A stretch of DNA of 64,000 nt from Cupriavidus necator (GCF_013141915.1 NZ_SROX01000008.1:124001-188000), one strand, 5' to 3'. Positions 48,794-59,143 are shown, counted from the stretch's first letter. The notes: generated by a model from the sequence alone, not told the origin. Translations and numbers: made by a program.

Positions 48794-49486
48794 ATGCCCA
48801 TGACCATTGCCAAATGGCCCGCCTGCGAGCGGCCCCGCGAAAAACTGCTGGAATGCGGCGCTGCCGCCCTGTCCGATGCCGAATTGCTGGCCGTTTTGCT
48901 GCGCGTGGGCGCGGCCGGCAAAAGTGCCGTGGACCTGGCACGCGAGCTGCTGCACCGCTTCGGCTCGCTGACCGCCCTGTTCGCGGCCGAGGGGCACGCC
49001 CTGACCGGCGTCCGTGGCATGGGCGCCGCAAAGTTCGCCCAGCTGCAGGCCATCCCGAAACTGGCCCGGCGCGCGCTGGCCGAGTCGCTGCGGCTCCCCG
49101 CCGGCTTCAACTCGCCGGAGTCGGTGCGCGGCTACCTGCGCCTGACTCTGGCACCGCTGCAGCATGAGGTCTTCATGTGCCTGTTCCTGGATCCCGGCAA
49201 CCGCATGCTTGCCAGCGAAGAGTTGTTCCGCGGCACGCTGACGCGGACCTCGGTCTATCCGCGCGAGGTGGCACGCCAGGCCCTGGCGCATAATGCGGCC
49301 GGCATCATCGTCGCCCACAACCATCCGCGCGGCACCACCGAGCCCAGCCAGAGCGACATCCACTTGACGCGCGAACTGGCGCGCACGCTCGACCTGATCG
49401 ATGTGCGGCTGCTCGACCACTTCATCGTGGCGGGGCACGAAATCCGCTCGCTGGCGGAATCCTGCGAGCGCCTGCCGGGGCTGTGA
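48794..49486 (+). CDS. radC: RadC family protein (JAB/MPN domain)
   Basis: The 230-residue protein has an N-terminal UPF0758 helix-hairpin-helix region (about residues 1-95; GVRGMGAAK) and a C-terminal JAB metal-protease-like fold with HNHPRG (H175, H177) and D188. The name comes from an old repair phenotype; the real function is unsettled. A second ATG at 48800 is possible. It is divergent from fkpB, and the intron was inserted in the gap between them. Confidence 0.92.
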   Translation: MPMTIAKWPACERPREKLLECGAAALSDAELLAVLLRVGAAGKSAVDLARELLHRFGSLTALFAAEGHALTGVRGMGAAKFAQLQAIPKLARRALAESLRLPAGFNSPESVRGYLRLTLAPLQHEVFMCLFLDPGNRMLASEELFRGTLTRTSVYPREVARQALAHNAAGIIVAHNHPRGTTEPSQSDIHLTRELARTLDLIDVRLLDHFIVAGHEIRSLAESCERLPGL

Positions 49487-49676
49487 CGCCTACGCCACGA
49501 CTGAACCGGAGAGCAACACCCGGCTGTGGCGGAGCACAGAAAGCATTGATTCGCCGGGGGAATCCGGTCTATAATGCCCGTTTTGCTGAAGTCTCAACCG
49601 CTGCAGTCCGGGCCCGCGCGCCTTTTGTTGATCTGTTGCGAACATTGTCCACGAATAGAAGATTTAGGAGTGCTTC
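49487..49676. promoter_or_regulatory. Promoter region of rpmB-rpmG
   Basis: TTGATT (49546-49551) and TATAAT (49570-49575) are separated by 18 bases, a good sigma-70 promoter. The predicted start is about 95 bases before rpmB, leaving a leader that could be regulatory. AGGAG stands 8 bases before the rpmB ATG. Confidence 0.75.
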
Positions 49677-49910
49677 ATGGCACGCGTCTGTCAAGTGACC
49701 GGGAAAGCGCCGATGGTCGGCAACAACGTTTCCCACGCAAACAACAAGACCAAGCGCCGTTTTCTGCCCAACCTGCAGAATCGTCGTTTCTTCGTTGAAT
49801 CCGAAAACCGCTGGGTGAGCCTGCGCGTCTCGAACGCCGGCCTGCGCCTGATCGACAAGAAAGGCATCGACTCCGTGCTCGCCGACCTGCGCGCACGCGG
49901 CGAAGTCTAA
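49677..49910 (+). CDS. rpmB: 50S ribosomal protein L28
   Basis: The 77-residue basic protein begins [20 protein letters not shown] and contains [13 protein letters not shown], the L28 signature. It belongs to the large ribosomal subunit. Only one cysteine is in the N-terminal CQVTGK segment, so it is the zinc-free form. rpmG follows 13 bases later with its own AGGAG site; the pair is conserved in proteobacteria. Confidence 0.98.
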   Translation: MARVCQVTGKAPMVGNNVSHANNKTKRRFLPNLQNRRFFVESENRWVSLRVSNAGLRLIDKKGIDSVLADLRARGEV

Positions 49911-49923
49911 TTAGGAGTACATC

Positions 49924-50094
49924 ATGGCAAGCAAGGGCGGCCGCGACAAGATCAAGCTGGAATCGACCGCAGGTACGGGTCACTTCTACACCACCACCAA
50001 GAACAAGCGCACCATGCCGGAAAAGATGGAGATCATGAAGTTCGATCCCGTCGCCCGCAAGCACGTCGCTTACAAGGAAACCAAGATCAAGTAA
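49924..50094 (+). CDS. rpmG: 50S ribosomal protein L33
   Basis: The 56-residue protein reads [20 protein letters not shown] followed by a [13 protein letters not shown] segment and ends in ETKIK. It lacks the CxxC zinc pairs, so it is the zinc-independent type. It is co-transcribed with rpmB and followed by a terminator. Confidence 0.98.
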   Translation: MASKGGRDKIKLESTAGTGHFYTTTKNKRTMPEKMEIMKFDPVARKHVAYKETKIK

Positions 50095-50114
50095 TTGATC
50101 CGGTATCCCGCCAG

Positions 50115-50143
50115 AAAGCCCCGCCCTGCCGCGGGGCTTTTTG
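50115..50143 (+). terminator. Intrinsic terminator after rpmB-rpmG
   Basis: AAAGCCCCGC and GCGGGGCTTT form a 10-bp stem with loop CCTGCC, followed by TTTTTG. It is about 20 bases after the rpmG stop. Confidence 0.9.
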
Positions 50144-50257
50144 TTGCCCGGCGATTTCACTTCGGGCCCGCGTACTGATGCACGGGATGGTGCGCCGGGT
50201 GTAGACTTTGCCGTTTCCCCTATCTGCCAAGCGCCCTGCCGGCGCTCTCCTTGCACC

Positions 50258-51850
50258 ATGAATTTCGACGTCGCCATCGTCGGCAGCGGCCTGGCCGGCC
50301 TTACGGTCGCATTGCAACTGGCCGACACCCATCGGGTGGCCATCCTCAGCAAGCGCGCCATGACGCAAGGCGCCAGTGACTGGGCGCAAGGCGGCATCGC
50401 CGCGGTGCTGGACTCGGGCGACAGCCACGACGAGCATACCCAGGACACGCTCGTTGCCGGTGCGGGGCTGTGCGACGAAGACGCCACGCGCTTTATCGTG
50501 GAGCACGGGCGCGAGGCGATCCAGTGGCTGATCGACCGCGGCGTGCCGTTCACCCGCGATGCCCAGGCCGAACTGGGCTTCCACCTGACGCGCGAAGGCG
50601 GCCATAGCCGCCGGCGCATCATCCACGCCGCCGACGCCACTGGCCATGCCGTGGTCAGCACGCTGCTGCAGCAGGCCACGCAGCACCCGAACATCACCAT
50701 CCTGGAAGACCACTTCGCGATCGACCTGATCACTTCGCGCAAGATGGGGCTGCCGGACAACCGCTGCTACGGCCTTTACGTGCTGGACGACCGCACCGGG
50801 GCCGTGCACACCCTCACCGCCACGCACACCGTGCTGGCCGCGGGCGGCGCGGGCAAGGTCTATCTTTACACCACCAACCCGGACACGGCCACCGGCGACG
50901 GCATTGCCATGGCTTGGCGCGCGGGCTGCCGGGTGTCGAACATGGAGTTCATCCAGTTCCACCCGACCTGCCTGTACCACCCCTACGCCAAGTCCTTCCT
51001 GATCTCCGAAGCGGTGCGCGGCGAAGGCGGGCTGCTCAAGCTGCCCGACGGCACGCGCTTCATGCCCGAGCACGATGAGCGCGCCGAACTGGCCCCGCGC
51101 GACGTGGTCGCGCGCGCGATCGATTTCGAAATGAAGAAGCGCGGGCTGGATTGCGTCTATCTCGATATCACGCACCAGCCTGAAGCCTTCCTGAAAGAAC
51201 ACTTCCCGACCATCCATGCGCGCTGCCTGGAACTCGGCATCGATATCACGCGCGAGCCCATCCCGGTGGTGCCGGCCGCGCACTACACCTGCGGTGGCGT
51301 GGTCACGGACACCATGGGCCGTACCGATATCGGCAACCTCTACGCCGTGGGCGAGACCGCCTGCACCGGCCTGCACGGCGCCAACCGGCTGGCTTCGAAC
51401 TCGCTGCTCGAATGCATGGTGATCGGCCGCGCCGCCGCGGAAGACATCGCAGCGAAGGACAAGGCCGGCGCGCCCAATATCGCGCTGCCAGCGTGGGACG
51501 AGAGCCGCGTGTCGGATGCCGACGAAGAAGTCGTGGTGTCCCACAACTGGGACGAGTTGCGTCGCATGATGTGGAATTACGTCGGCATCGTGCGCACCAG
51601 CAAGCGCCTCGAACGCGCGCAGCACCGCATCGTGCTGCTGCGCGAGGAGATTGCCGAGTATTACGCCAACTTCCGCGTCACGCGCGATTTGCTGGAACTG
51701 CGCAACCTGGTGGAGGTAGCCTCGCTGATCGTCGACAGCGCCTACTCGCGCCATGAAAGCCGCGGCCTGCATTTCAGCCGGGACTATCCGGATTCGTTGC
51801 CGAAAGCGCTGCCGACGGTCATGCAGCCGCCTGCAGTTCGCAAGCGCTGA
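50258..51850 (+). CDS. nadB: L-aspartate oxidase
   Basis: NadB oxidises aspartate to iminoaspartate, the first step of de novo NAD synthesis. The 530-residue flavoprotein has the FAD site [13 protein letters not shown] (residues 4-16), the segment [12 protein letters not shown], and the active-site regions HPT (QFHPTCLY) and [11 protein letters not shown]. The C-terminal helical domain is full length. nadC and nadA lie on the opposite strand just beyond, so all three genes for quinolinate and its use are together but in convergent units. Confidence 0.95.
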   Translation: MNFDVAIVGSGLAGLTVALQLADTHRVAILSKRAMTQGASDWAQGGIAAVLDSGDSHDEHTQDTLVAGAGLCDEDATRFIVEHGREAIQWLIDRGVPFTRDAQAELGFHLTREGGHSRRRIIHAADATGHAVVSTLLQQATQHPNITILEDHFAIDLITSRKMGLPDNRCYGLYVLDDRTGAVHTLTATHTVLAAGGAGKVYLYTTNPDTATGDGIAMAWRAGCRVSNMEFIQFHPTCLYHPYAKSFLISEAVRGEGGLLKLPDGTRFMPEHDERAELAPRDVVARAIDFEMKKRGLDCVYLDITHQPEAFLKEHFPTIHARCLELGIDITREPIPVVPAAHYTCGGVVTDTMGRTDIGNLYAVGETACTGLHGANRLASNSLLECMVIGRAAAEDIAAKDKAGAPNIALPAWDESRVSDADEEVVVSHNWDELRRMMWNYVGIVRTSKRLERAQHRIVLLREEIAEYYANFRVTRDLLELRNLVEVASLIVDSAYSRHESRGLHFSRDYPDSLPKALPTVMQPPAVRKR

Positions 51851-51873
51851 GCCGCCAATCTGCCGACAGGGTG

Positions 51874-51900
51874 CTCCCTCTCCCGCTTGCGGGAGAGGGA
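51874..51900. repeat. REP-like CTCTCCC palindrome, copy 7
   Basis: CTCCCTCTCCCGC and GCGGGAGAGGGA form a near-perfect palindrome between the convergent nadB and nadC stops. Like copies 1 and 2, it may help to end both transcripts. Confidence 0.75.
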
Positions 51901-51909
51901 AACAAGCCT

Positions 51910-52773
51910 TCAGGCAATGATCCGCAGCGAGTAATCCGTCGCGCGCACGTCCTTGGTCAGCGCGCCAACCGAGATCCGGTCGACGCCGGTCTCGGCGAAG
52001 GAGCGGATGGTCTCGGCGTTGACGCCGCCCGACACTTCCAGCAGCGCCCTTCCCTGGTTGATCTTCACTGCGTCCTGCATCATCGGCACGGTGAAGTTGT
52101 CGATCAGCACCGACTTCGCCCCGGCAGCCAAGGCTTGTTCCAGCTCAGCCAGGGACTCTACCTCGATCTGCACCGACGCCTGCGTATCGAGCGCCAGCGC
52201 CGCCCGCATCGCCGCGCCGATGCTGCCGGCCGCGGCGATATGGTTTTCCTTGATCAGGATGCCGTCATACAGCGCCAGCCGCTGGTTCTCGCCACCGCCG
52301 ATACGGACCGCGTACTTCTGCGCCAGGCGCAGGCCGGGCAGCGTCTTGCGGGTATCGAGCACGCGCGCACGGGTGCCGGCGATCAGGTCGGCATAGCGAC
52401 GCGTGGCGGTCGCCACGCCGGACAACAATTGCAGGAAATTCAGCGACGGCCGCTCGGCGGTCAGCAGCGCGCGGGCCGGGCCCGTGATCTCGCACACCAG
52501 CGAGTCCGGCGCCATGCGGTCGCCTTCCTGCTGCAGCCAGCGCACTGCCAGGGCCGGGTCCACCGCGCGCATGCAGGCATCGAACCACGGCTGGCCGCAC
52601 AGCACCGCCGACTCGCGCACGATCACGCGCGCGAGCGCGGCCTTGTCCGCGGGCACCAGCAGGCCGGTCAGGTCGCCGCTGCCGACATCCTCTGCGATGG
52701 CAGCCTGCACGTTGGCCTGCAGCGCTGCCTGCAGCGCCGGGCCGTAGCTATCGAAAATCGGGTTCACGCTCAT
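51910..52773 (-). CDS. nadC: Nicotinate-nucleotide pyrophosphorylase (carboxylating)
   Basis: NadC joins quinolinate to PRPP, releasing CO2, to form nicotinate mononucleotide. The 287-residue protein has EDVGSGDLT (about 28-36), the substrate-binding region TRKTLPGLR and the barrel motifs IEVESLAEL and LLEVSGGVN. The ATG at 52773 overlaps the nadA stop by four bases. The upstream part of the open frame lies within nadA and is not coding. Confidence 0.95.
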   Translation of the reverse strand: MSVNPIFDSYGPALQAALQANVQAAIAEDVGSGDLTGLLVPADKAALARVIVRESAVLCGQPWFDACMRAVDPALAVRWLQQEGDRMAPDSLVCEITGPARALLTAERPSLNFLQLLSGVATATRRYADLIAGTRARVLDTRKTLPGLRLAQKYAVRIGGGENQRLALYDGILIKENHIAAAGSIGAAMRAALALDTQASVQIEVESLAELEQALAAGAKSVLIDNFTVPMMQDAVKINQGRALLEVSGGVNAETIRSFAETGVDRISVGALTKDVRATDYSLRIIA

Positions 52774-53924
52774 GCCGGGCCAATCCCCTGGAACAGCGCC
52801 TGCTCTTTGGCCAGGTCGGCCGACGGACGCAAATTGCGCTTCTGCGCGGCAGCGAAGTCCAGCATGCGGTCGATGCAAGTGACCGCCTGGCGGCCGATCA
52901 CGGGGTCGACATGGACCTCGTTGCGCCCGGTTTCCAGCACCTCGGCCAGGTTGGTCAGCGCGTTCATCGCCATCCACGGGCAATGCGCGCAGCTCTTGCA
53001 GGTGGCGCTGTTGCCGGCCGTGGGCGCCTCGATGAAGCGCTTGCCCGGCGCCGCCATGCGCATCTTGTGCAGGATGCCGTTGTCGGTGGCGACGATGAAT
53101 TCGGTCGCGTCCAGCTTCTGCGCGGCCTCGATCAGCTGCGAGGTGGAGCCGACCACATCGGCCTGCGCCACCACGTTCTCCGGCGATTCCGGATGCACCA
53201 GGATCTTGGCGTTGGGAAATTCACGGCGCAGCAGGTCCAGCTCGATGCCCTTGAACTCGTCGTGCACCAGGCACGACCCCTGCCACAGCAGCATGTCGGC
53301 ACCGGTCTGCTTCTGGATATAGCTGCCCAGGTGCTTGTCCGGTGCCCACAGGATCTTCTTGCCCTGCGCATGCAGGTGCTCGACGATCTTCAGGCCGATG
53401 CTCGAGGTCACCATCCAGTCGGCGCGCGCCTTCACGGCGGCGCTGGTGTTGGCGTAGACCACCACGGTGCGATCCGGATGCGCATCGCAGAAGGCGGCGA
53501 ATTCGTCGGCCGGGCAACCCAGGTCGAGCGAGCAGGTCGCGTCCAGGTCCGGCATCAGCACGGTCTTCTCGGGGCTGAGGATCTTGGCGGTTTCGCCCAT
53601 GAAGCGCACGCCGGCCACCACCAGCGTCCTGGCTTCGTGGTCGCGGCCGAAACGCGCCATTTCGAGGGAGTCGGAAACACAGCCGCCGGTTTCTTCGGCG
53701 AGGTCCTGCAGGTCGGCGTCGACGTAGTAGTGCGCCACCAGCACCGCATTGCGCTCCTTCAGCAAGCGGCGGATACGCGCCTTCAGCGACTGGCGTTCAT
53801 CAGGCGACAGCACCGGCGGCACCTTGGCCCAGGCATGGGCCACGCAACTGGCGCCTGCGGCGTTTTCGGCATCCATCAGGTTCGGCTTCTCGAACTCGAC
53901 GGTCTTGATCGATTGTGGGGTCAT
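52770..53924 (-). CDS. nadA: Quinolinate synthase
   Basis: NadA condenses iminoaspartate with dihydroxyacetone phosphate to quinolinate, using a [4Fe-4S] cluster. The 384-residue protein shows three copies of the family's related domains. It has the YYVDADLQD segment, the cluster cysteine C131 in [13 protein letters not shown], a second in GSCLVHDEF and the third in the CKSCAHCPW region. It is co-transcribed with nadC, and its substrate is made by NadB opposite. Confidence 0.95.
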   Translation of the reverse strand: MTPQSIKTVEFEKPNLMDAENAAGASCVAHAWAKVPPVLSPDERQSLKARIRRLLKERNAVLVAHYYVDADLQDLAEETGGCVSDSLEMARFGRDHEARTLVVAGVRFMGETAKILSPEKTVLMPDLDATCSLDLGCPADEFAAFCDAHPDRTVVVYANTSAAVKARADWMVTSSIGLKIVEHLHAQGKKILWAPDKHLGSYIQKQTGADMLLWQGSCLVHDEFKGIELDLLRREFPNAKILVHPESPENVVAQADVVGSTSQLIEAAQKLDATEFIVATDNGILHKMRMAAPGKRFIEAPTAGNSATCKSCAHCPWMAMNALTNLAEVLETGRNEVHVDPVIGRQAVTCIDRMLDFAAAQKRNLRPSADLAKEQALFQGIGPA

Positions 53925-53996
53925 CTCCGGGTACTCCTCTAGACCTCCGCCAACAGGGTGCGGCCGGCCAGAACATGGGGGAGTTTATCTAAAACA

Positions 53997-54022
53997 AAAG
54001 CCCCGCCATGGGCGGGGCTTTG
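53997..54022 (-). terminator. Intrinsic terminator after the desaturase gene
   Basis: AAAGCCCCGCC and GGCGGGGCTTT form an 11-bp stem with loop ATG. On the minus strand it is followed by TGTTTT. It stands about 30 bases beyond the desaturase stop and just upstream of nadA. Confidence 0.85.
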
Positions 54023-54050
54023 TCAAACCATACGGCGCGGCCGAATTGTA

Positions 54051-55241
54051 TCAGGCGTAGCGGCGCAGGCGCAGCGAGAAATCATGCAGCGCCTGGATAC
54101 CGCTGGCCTCGGCACGGTGGCACCAGGCCTGCAGCTGCTGCAGCAGCTGCTCGCGCGTCAGGTTGGAACGGCCCCAGATGGCGGCCAGTTCACGGCGCAT
54201 TTCGACAAAAGTCTGCAGCGCCTTGTTGTGCTCGACGATGCTCGCCAGCTGCTCGCGCTGCTGCGCGGCCAGCTTGGTTTCCTCGCGGTGGAACCACTTG
54301 CCGGCGGGCTTGAAGCTGCGGTATTCAGCCACGCGCCCTTCCTTGAGCTTTTCCAGCTCCTGGCGGAACGCGCCCTTGACGGCCTTGGCGTAGCGCGCCA
54401 TTACGTCATAGCGGTTGGCGATGATGGCCTCCAGCGTGTTGTGGTCGACCGGACGGGCTTCCACCAGGCGCGCCTTGGGCGGGGTCTTCTTGACCTTGGC
54501 CAGGCCGACCGCCTGCATCGCGCGGATATAGCCCCAGCCCACGTCGAACTCATACCACTTGATCGAAAACTTGGCCGAGGTCGGATACGTGTGATGGTTG
54601 TTGTGCAGCTCTTCGCCGCCGATGATCAGGCCCCACGGCGACACGTTGGTCGATGCGTCCTCGCAATCGTAGTTGCGGTAGCCCCACCAGTGGCCCAGGC
54701 CGTTGATGACGCCGGCGGCATGGATCGGGATCCACAGCATCTGCACCGCCCACACGGTCATGCCGATCACGCCGAACAGCGCCAGGTCGATGATCAGCAT
54801 CAGGCCGACGCCCTGCCAGCCGAAGCGCGAGTACACGTTGCGCTCGATCCAGTCGTTGGGGCAGCCATGGCCGAACTTGGCAACGGTTTCCTTGTTCTTG
54901 GCCTCGGCGCGATACAGTTCGGCGCCTTCCAGCAGCACCTTGCGGATGCCGCGGGTCTGCGGGCTGTGCGGATCGTCTTCGGTTTCGCACTTGGCGTGGT
55001 GCTTGCGATGGATGGCGGTCCACTCGCGCGTGACCATGCCCGTGGTCAGCCACAGCCAGAAGCGGAAGAAGTGCTGCGCGATGGGGTGCAGGTCCAGCGA
55101 CCGGTGCGCCATGCAGCGGTGCAGGAAGATGGTGACGCCGGCGATCGTGATATGCGTCATCACGAGCGTGTAGATGACGATCTCCCACCAGGTCCAGTTG
55201 GCAAGGCCATTGGCGGCCCAGTCAAGAATAGTGTCGAACAA
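54051..55241 (-). CDS. Membrane fatty acid desaturase (delta-9 type) with C-terminal extension
   Basis: The 396-residue protein has the three histidine boxes of acyl desaturases: HRCMAH (about 41-46), HRKHH (about 78-82) and HNNHH (about 214-218), set between two pairs of membrane helices. It should introduce a cis double bond into acyl chains and so adjust membrane fluidity. From about residue 245 to the end, roughly 150 residues are highly charged and helical and are not part of the core. This tail appears in some proteobacterial homologues, but I know no function for it. Confidence 0.88.
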   Translation of the reverse strand: MFDTILDWAANGLANWTWWEIVIYTLVMTHITIAGVTIFLHRCMAHRSLDLHPIAQHFFRFWLWLTTGMVTREWTAIHRKHHAKCETEDDPHSPQTRGIRKVLLEGAELYRAEAKNKETVAKFGHGCPNDWIERNVYSRFGWQGVGLMLIIDLALFGVIGMTVWAVQMLWIPIHAAGVINGLGHWWGYRNYDCEDASTNVSPWGLIIGGEELHNNHHTYPTSAKFSIKWYEFDVGWGYIRAMQAVGLAKVKKTPPKARLVEARPVDHNTLEAIIANRYDVMARYAKAVKGAFRQELEKLKEGRVAEYRSFKPAGKWFHREETKLAAQQREQLASIVEHNKALQTFVEMRRELAAIWGRSNLTREQLLQQLQAWCHRAEASGIQALHDFSLRLRRYA

Positions 55242-55625
55242 ACTGTTCTCCGTCGGTTAAACATGGACTTTCCCGTGCAAGCCGGCTCGGCCGGTACACA
55301 CAACGCGCAGAAAAAATAGCTGCGAATCAGTTGATTGCGATAGCTGTCTGGCGCTTGCCACAGGACCCCTCCGGGCTCCCCAGGGCAGGCAAGTCTGGCG
55401 CCGCCCGTGGCTAGCGGCTCGTGAATCGAGCCAGGTACGAGCCGCTGCAATCTGGCGGCTGTCTGATGTCGGAGCGGGATGCCTCAACCCGCGACAACCC
55501 GGTATTCTACAGGATCGCAAAGGGCGCAAGCATACGCTATTTCCCGGATTTGGACGGGCCGCAACGGTTTTCGTTCCATGGGTGCTGAATCCGCCGCTCA
55601 TCCGGCTGGTAGCGTGCCGAGGCAC
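55242..55625. other. Gene-free region between the desaturase and MscS genes (384 bases)
   Basis: This region must hold the desaturase promoter (minus strand). I see no near-consensus promoter pair and no strong hairpin. A short GC palindrome (AGCCGGCTCGGCCGGT, near 55280) is the only structure noticed. Confidence 0.4.
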
Positions 55626-57023
55626 TCAGGATACGTTGGCGGCCTCTGACAACCGGTTCGCCGTCGGCGCACCAGGGCCCCACAACGGGGCCTCATGCAT
55701 CACACGCAACTCGCGCTGCGGGTATGGGATGGAGATGCCGTGCTCGCGCAGCGTGCGCCAGATGGCGCGGTTCATCGCCGACTGCACCCCGAGCTTGCCG
55801 TTTTGCGGATCGGCCACAAAGACCGCGACTTCATACTCGATGCCGCTGTCGGCGAACAGCACCAGGAAGGCGGCCGGCTCCGGATCAGGCAACACGCGCG
55901 GCAGGTCGCGCACGCACGCCGTCAGCAGGGCGATCACGGTTTCCGGATCGGCACCGTAGTCGGCCTGCACGCGCGTCGCCACGCGCACATTGGTATTCGA
56001 AAACGAATGGTTCTGCACCGACTGTGCCACCAGTTGCTCGTTCGGCACCAGTGTCTCGCCATCGCCATTGCGCACCACGGTATAGCGGGTACGGATCTGC
56101 GACACGATGCCGGTGTACTTGTCCACCGTGATCTGGTCGCCCAGCTTGACCGAGCGGTCCAGCAGGATGATGAAGCCCGAGATGTAATTGCTGGCGATCT
56201 TCTGCAGCCCCAGCCCCAGGCCCACGCCGAGTGCACCGCCGAATACCGACAGCACGGTCAGGTCGATGCCCACCAGCGACAGGCTCAGCAGCAGCGACAC
56301 CAGCAGCAGCAAGGCCTTGGAAATCCGCGTCAGCACCACTTTCAGGTTGCCGTCGAGGTTGGCCGAACGCATCAGCCGCTCTTCCAGCCACGAACCGAAC
56401 CACAGCGCCACCAGCACCGTCAGCAGGATCCAGACCACCGCCATCAGGGTCTCGGCGACGCTGATCTTCTGCTTGCCGCCAATGGAGAAGCGCACGCTCT
56501 CCATCCAGCCCACCACGTCGCCCAGCACACCCAGCACATACAGCGCCATGCCGACCCAGACCAGCGTGGTCAGCACCTTTTCCACCAGCAGCAGCATGCC
56601 GTGCAGCTGGCCGCTGCCCGACATCACGCGGCGCAGCACGTAGAAGGTGAAATTCAGCGCTGTGATGCCGAACAGCGGCACCAGCGCCAGCCGCAGCACG
56701 CTGACCGGGATCAGCGGGGCCAGCGCAAAGCGGGCCACCAGCACCAGCGCCCAGCCGGCGAGCGGAAACATCGCGCGCTCCAGGCTGGCGGCGGCAAAGC
56801 GCACGGAGAAGCTGGAACCTTCGTAGCGCGCCTCCAGCCGCCGCACCACGAAGCGCGCCAGCGGCCACGCCACCGCCAGGCAACCGGCCAGCACCAGCAA
56901 TTGCCAGAAAAAGCCGGGACCGCCGGCATCGCGGATCAGGTCGTCCAGCATCTTGCCGAACATCGAATGCGAGGCTTTCAGGTCCTTCAGGCCGCCGAGG
57001 TCGGGCAGGGTTTCACCGTTCAT
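55626..57023 (-). CDS. Mechanosensitive ion channel, MscS family
   Basis: The 465-residue membrane protein has about five or six hydrophobic helices ahead of a standard MscS domain. The pore-lining helix is glycine/alanine-rich (LSVFGGALGVGLGLGLQKI), followed by the beta domain with DRSVKLGDQITVDKYTG and VPNEQL. It opens on membrane tension to release solutes. It is longer than E. coli MscS (286 residues) because of extra N-terminal helices. The gene stands 60 bases upstream of nothing related, between an rRNA methyltransferase and the desaturase. Confidence 0.9.
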   Translation of the reverse strand: MNGETLPDLGGLKDLKASHSMFGKMLDDLIRDAGGPGFFWQLLVLAGCLAVAWPLARFVVRRLEARYEGSSFSVRFAAASLERAMFPLAGWALVLVARFALAPLIPVSVLRLALVPLFGITALNFTFYVLRRVMSGSGQLHGMLLLVEKVLTTLVWVGMALYVLGVLGDVVGWMESVRFSIGGKQKISVAETLMAVVWILLTVLVALWFGSWLEERLMRSANLDGNLKVVLTRISKALLLLVSLLLSLSLVGIDLTVLSVFGGALGVGLGLGLQKIASNYISGFIILLDRSVKLGDQITVDKYTGIVSQIRTRYTVVRNGDGETLVPNEQLVAQSVQNHSFSNTNVRVATRVQADYGADPETVIALLTACVRDLPRVLPDPEPAAFLVLFADSGIEYEVAVFVADPQNGKLGVQSAMNRAIWRTLREHGISIPYPQRELRVMHEAPLWGPGAPTANRLSEAANVS

Positions 57024-57083
57024 GGTGGAGCTTCAGTGTGGGCCGCCCGCACGCGTGGCGGGCGGCGCGGCGAGGAACCGCAA

Positions 57084-58478
57084 TCAGCTGGTGCGCTCCA
57101 GCACCGCGGCAAAGAAGCCATCGGTCTGGTGCAGGTGCGGGTACAAGGCAAACATGCCGTTGTCCGGCAGTCCCGTCACTTCGATCTTCTGCTCGGCCAG
57201 CACTTCGGCGGCCGGCACCAGGCGGAAGTTGGGGTGCGCCGCGAGGAAGTCGCGCACGATCTGTTCGTTCTCGGCTTCCAGCACGCTGCAGGTCGCGTAA
57301 ACTACCCGCCCGCCGCCCTTCACCAGCCGCGCCGCGGAGTCCAGGATCGCGCTCTGCTTGGCGGTCAGTTCCAGCACCGACTCCGGCGATTGCCGCCATT
57401 TCAGGTCGGGATTGCGGCGCAGCGTGCCCAGGCCGCTGCAAGGGGCGTCCACCAGCACGCGGTCGGCCTTGCCGGCCAGGCGCTTGATCTTGGCGTCGCG
57501 CTCCGAATCGATCAGCACCGGATGGACGTTGGACAGGCCGCTGCGCGCCAGCCGCGGCTTCAGGTTGGCCAGGCGCTTTTCCGAGACGTCAAAGGCATAG
57601 AGCCGGCCGGTCGAGCGCATTGCCGCGCCCAGCGCCAGGGTCTTGCCGCCCGCGCCGGCGCAGAAGTCGACCACCATCTCGCCGCGCTTGGGCGCGACCA
57701 GGTTGCACAGCAGCTGGCTGCCTTCGTCCTGCACCTCGACCAGGCCATTGACGAAGATCGGCAGCTGGTTCAGCGCCGGCTTGCCAGCCATGCGGATGCC
57801 GGCCGGCGCCATCGGCGTCGGTTCGGCGCCGAGGCCTGCGGCCTGCAGCTCGGCCAGCGCGGCCTCGCGGCTGGTCTTGGCCAGGTTGACGCGCAGGTCC
57901 AGCGGCGCCGGGCGCAGCCAGGCGTCGCCCAGGGCCGCGGCAAAGGCCTCGCCATGCTGGCGCACCAGTTCGTCGTACAGCCACTCGGGCAGGTTGGCGC
58001 GCACGCGGGGCGCCAGGCTGGCACGCTCGATGGTGGTCAGGCGGTCCAGCCATTCGGCTTCATCGGGATACAGGAACGGCGACAGCGTATCGCGGCCCAG
58101 CGTCGCCGCCAGCCCCAGCAGCGCCAGGCGGCGCGAGGCCGGCCCCGTGCCGCTCTCGGCAAACTGCGCGAACTCGACGCGCCGGCGCAGCACCGCGTAG
58201 ATCGCTTCGGCAATGATGCCGCGCTCGCGGTGGCCAAGCTTGGCGTTTTCGCGGAAGTAGTAGCTGACCACCGCATCGGCGGGACGCGCGAACAGCATGA
58301 CCTTGCCCAGCAGGCGATCGATATGCTGGATATGGGTGGCATGCAGCCCGCCATGCGTGCGCACCGGGGCGCCGTTGGCGTTGGGCGACTTGCGGATCGG
58401 GCTGCCCTTGCCCTTGCTGCGCGCGGGGGCGCGGCCCTCGCCGCGCGGGGAACGGTTGCCTGCCTGGGTACGGCTCAT
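57084..58478 (-). CDS. RsmB/NOP-family RNA (cytosine-5)-methyltransferase
   Basis: The 464-residue enzyme methylates cytosine C5 in rRNA, most likely 16S C967 as RsmB does. Motifs are the SAM site DFCAGAGGKTLAL, the catalytic loop DAPCSGLGTLRRNPD and the second cysteine in YATCSVLEAEN. The first 45 residues are basic and Pro/Gly-rich and probably disordered; next comes a NusB-like helical region. The ATG at 58478 overlaps the purN stop by four bases. An exact site cannot be read from sequence. Confidence 0.88.
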   Translation of the reverse strand: MSRTQAGNRSPRGEGRAPARSKGKGSPIRKSPNANGAPVRTHGGLHATHIQHIDRLLGKVMLFARPADAVVSYYFRENAKLGHRERGIIAEAIYAVLRRRVEFAQFAESGTGPASRRLALLGLAATLGRDTLSPFLYPDEAEWLDRLTTIERASLAPRVRANLPEWLYDELVRQHGEAFAAALGDAWLRPAPLDLRVNLAKTSREAALAELQAAGLGAEPTPMAPAGIRMAGKPALNQLPIFVNGLVEVQDEGSQLLCNLVAPKRGEMVVDFCAGAGGKTLALGAAMRSTGRLYAFDVSEKRLANLKPRLARSGLSNVHPVLIDSERDAKIKRLAGKADRVLVDAPCSGLGTLRRNPDLKWRQSPESVLELTAKQSAILDSAARLVKGGGRVVYATCSVLEAENEQIVRDFLAAHPNFRLVPAAEVLAEQKIEVTGLPDNGMFALYPHLHQTDGFFAAVLERTS

Positions 58479-59143
58479 GCCTCGACTCCTGCCGCCGGGG
58501 TTGCGGCGGAGATGGCCATCAGCAATTGCGGTTCGGCCGGGTTGATAACGTTGACAACGCCGTTCTGGAGCTGCAGCCGGTCCTCGACGAACCACTGCAC
58601 GGCGCGGGGGTAAATCACGTGCTCGCACGCAAGCAGGCGCTCGGCCAGGGTAGCGGGCGTGTCCGCCGGCTGCACGTCGAGTGCGGCCTGGATCACGATC
58701 GGCCCATGATCCAGCTCCGGCGTCACGAAATGCACGGTGGCGCCATGCAGCTTGACGCCGGCATCCAGCGCCTGCTGGTGGGTGTTCAGGCCGGGGAAGC
58801 AGGGCAGCAGCGACGGATGGATGTTTAGCAGCCGGCCCGCGTAGCGGTCGACAAAGCCGGGCGTGAGTATACGCATGAAACCCGCCAGCACCACCAGGTC
58901 GGGGGCGTGCGCGTCGATGGCCTCGGCCAGCGCCGCGTCGAATGCGGCCCGGTCAGGGTGCTGGCGGTGGTCCACCACGCCGGTTTCAATGCCTTGCTGG
59001 CGCGCAAACTGCAAGCCCGGGGCGTCCGGCCGGTTCGACAGGACCGCCGCCACGCGGGCGGGCCAGCCGCCGCCTGCGCAGGCCCGGACGATGGCTTCCA
59101 TGTTGGAGCCTCGCCCGGAAATCAAGATGACAATTTTTTTCAT
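58475..59143 (-). CDS. purN: Phosphoribosylglycinamide formyltransferase
   Basis: PurN transfers a formyl group from 10-formyltetrahydrofolate to GAR in purine synthesis. The 222-residue protein has the phosphate loop SGRGSNMEAI (residues 9-18), the catalytic asparagine in NIHPSLLP with the following H, and the aspartate in ELDHGPIV. It overlaps the rRNA methyltransferase gene by four bases and is the first gene of this pair. Confidence 0.95.
   Translation of the reverse strand: MKKIVILISGRGSNMEAIVRACAGGGWPARVAAVLSNRPDAPGLQFARQQGIETGVVDHRQHPDRAAFDAALAEAIDAHAPDLVVLAGFMRILTPGFVDRYAGRLLNIHPSLLPCFPGLNTHQQALDAGVKLHGATVHFVTPELDHGPIVIQAALDVQPADTPATLAERLLACEHVIYPRAVQWFVEDRLQLQNGVVNVINPAEPQLLMAISAATPAAGVEA

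Noticed and set aside
55695-58613. Open frame of 972 codons on the plus strand opposite mscS and the RsmB-type gene
   Set aside because: Same cause as the other antisense frames; composition is dominated by Gln, His and Arg and no domain is visible.
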